DNA from: an uncultured Christensenella sp.
GTDB taxonomy: Bacteria > Bacillota > Clostridia > Christensenellales > UBA1242
Length of the DNA: 14,691 nucleotides
Reading direction: 5' to 3'
Assembly (NCBI GenBank): GCA_949293925.1
Contig: CASFFI010000053.1
Location: forward strand, 1 to 14,691
The notes below the pieces were generated by a model. The model had not been told where the DNA came from. It ran no database searches and saw nothing but the letters and a program-made list of their open reading frames with translations. Positions within the stretch are counted from its first letter, which is position 1; each line of letters begins with the position of its first letter. Shown here piece by piece: positions 14,471-14,691 of the stretch. The translations under genes and the position numbers were made by a program.

Positions 14471-14587
14471 GCAATGTGGCAACAGATTTGGGAGGTTAGC
14501 GCAGTTGGTAGAGTACCTGCCTTACAAGCAGAGGGTCATAGGTTCGAGTCCTATACTTCCCACCATAACAAAAAGTTGTCTCATTGC
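14471..14587 (+). repeat. Inverted repeat enclosing tRNA-Val
   Basis: GCAATGTGGCAAC (14471-14483) and GTTGTCTCATTGC (14575-14587) pair over 13 positions in RNA with one U-U mismatch and one G-U pair. The arms lie 6 bases before and 9 bases after the mature tRNA, so leader and trailer would form a closing stem. Confidence 0.6.
14490..14565 (+). tRNA. tRNA-Val, anticodon TAC
   Basis: The 76 bases fold as a tRNA with encoded CCA. Acceptor GGGAGGT pairs with ACTTCCC (one G-U), T arm ATAGG/CCTAT is perfect with loop TTCGAGT, and the anticodon TAC is at 14523-14525. The D stem is GCGC against GAGT, giving a G12-A23 mismatch and a G10-U25 pair. The anticodon stem has a C27-A43 mismatch. It is probably functional, since the acceptor, T arm and promoter are intact, but it is weaker than usual. 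Confidence 0.92.
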
Positions 14588-14607
14588 ATATTAATTAATG
14601 TTTATAT

Positions 14608-14682
14608 GCGGGAGTGGCTCAGTGGTAGAGCGTTGCCTTGCCAAGGCAAATGTCGCGAGTTCGAATCTCGTCTTCCGCTCCA
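14608..14682 (+). tRNA. tRNA-Gly, anticodon GCC
   Basis: The 75 bases form a regular cloverleaf with encoded CCA: acceptor GCGGGAG/CTTCCGC, D stem GCTC/GAGC, anticodon stem TTGCC/GGCAA with anticodon GCC at 14640-14642, and T stem GCGAG/CTCGT. It lies 42 bp after tRNA-Val and is most likely co-transcribed with it. No terminator is seen before the window ends. Confidence 0.97.
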
Positions 14683-14691
14683 CAATAACAT

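Overview
The window is a very AT-rich stretch of bacterial chromosome. It uses the standard genetic code, AGGAG-type ribosome binding sites, sigma-A-like promoters (several with an extended -10) and compact operons. Gene content and order point to a low-GC Bacillota (Clostridia-like) organism; I cannot name a genus from the sequence alone.

Left part (1-6025, all minus strand) is core genome. In transcription order it holds comM/yifB, dprA, topA, hslV and hslU (hslU runs off the left edge). This resembles the known Bacillus dprA-topA-trmFO-codV-clpQ-clpY order, but trmFO and codV/xerC are missing: only about 220 bp of non-coding DNA separates topA from hslV. The functions are DNA uptake and recombination (ComM, DprA), supercoiling control (TopA) and ATP-dependent proteolysis (HslVU).

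Middle part (6026-9964) starts with a plus-strand gene for a small regulator made of two tandem helix-turn-helix domains. After a non-coding stretch with a 45-bp tandem repeat comes a large minus-strand gene for a polytopic VirB6/TrbL-like membrane protein of the kind carried by conjugative elements. No other conjugation gene is in the window, so here it stands alone with its own promoter and terminator.

Right part (10390-13985, all minus strand) holds three separate units. First is a three-gene operon: a small zinc-ribbon protein, an SPFH-domain protein with two C-terminal zinc ribbons (YdjI-like), and a two-helix membrane protein with a zinc ribbon. It resembles the Bacillus ydj envelope-stress cluster without its PspA member. 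Second is a single gene for a 487-residue protein that I do not recognise. Third is a gene for a 73-residue Ser/Asn/Lys-rich peptide. Each unit ends in a clear intrinsic terminator, and a perfect 20-bp palindrome lies just upstream of the last gene.

The right edge (14436-14691) carries a plus-strand promoter and two tRNA genes, tRNA-Val(TAC) and tRNA-Gly(GCC). A diverged 105-bp-scale direct repeat lies upstream of them. The tRNA-Val is enclosed by an imperfect 13-bp inverted repeat that would form a closing stem in the precursor.

No complete defence system, CRISPR array, transposase or integrase was found. The best candidates for something undescribed are the lone VirB6-like protein with its repeat-bearing 3' region, the unknown 487-residue protein, the PspA-less SPFH/zinc-ribbon operon, and the stem around tRNA-Val.
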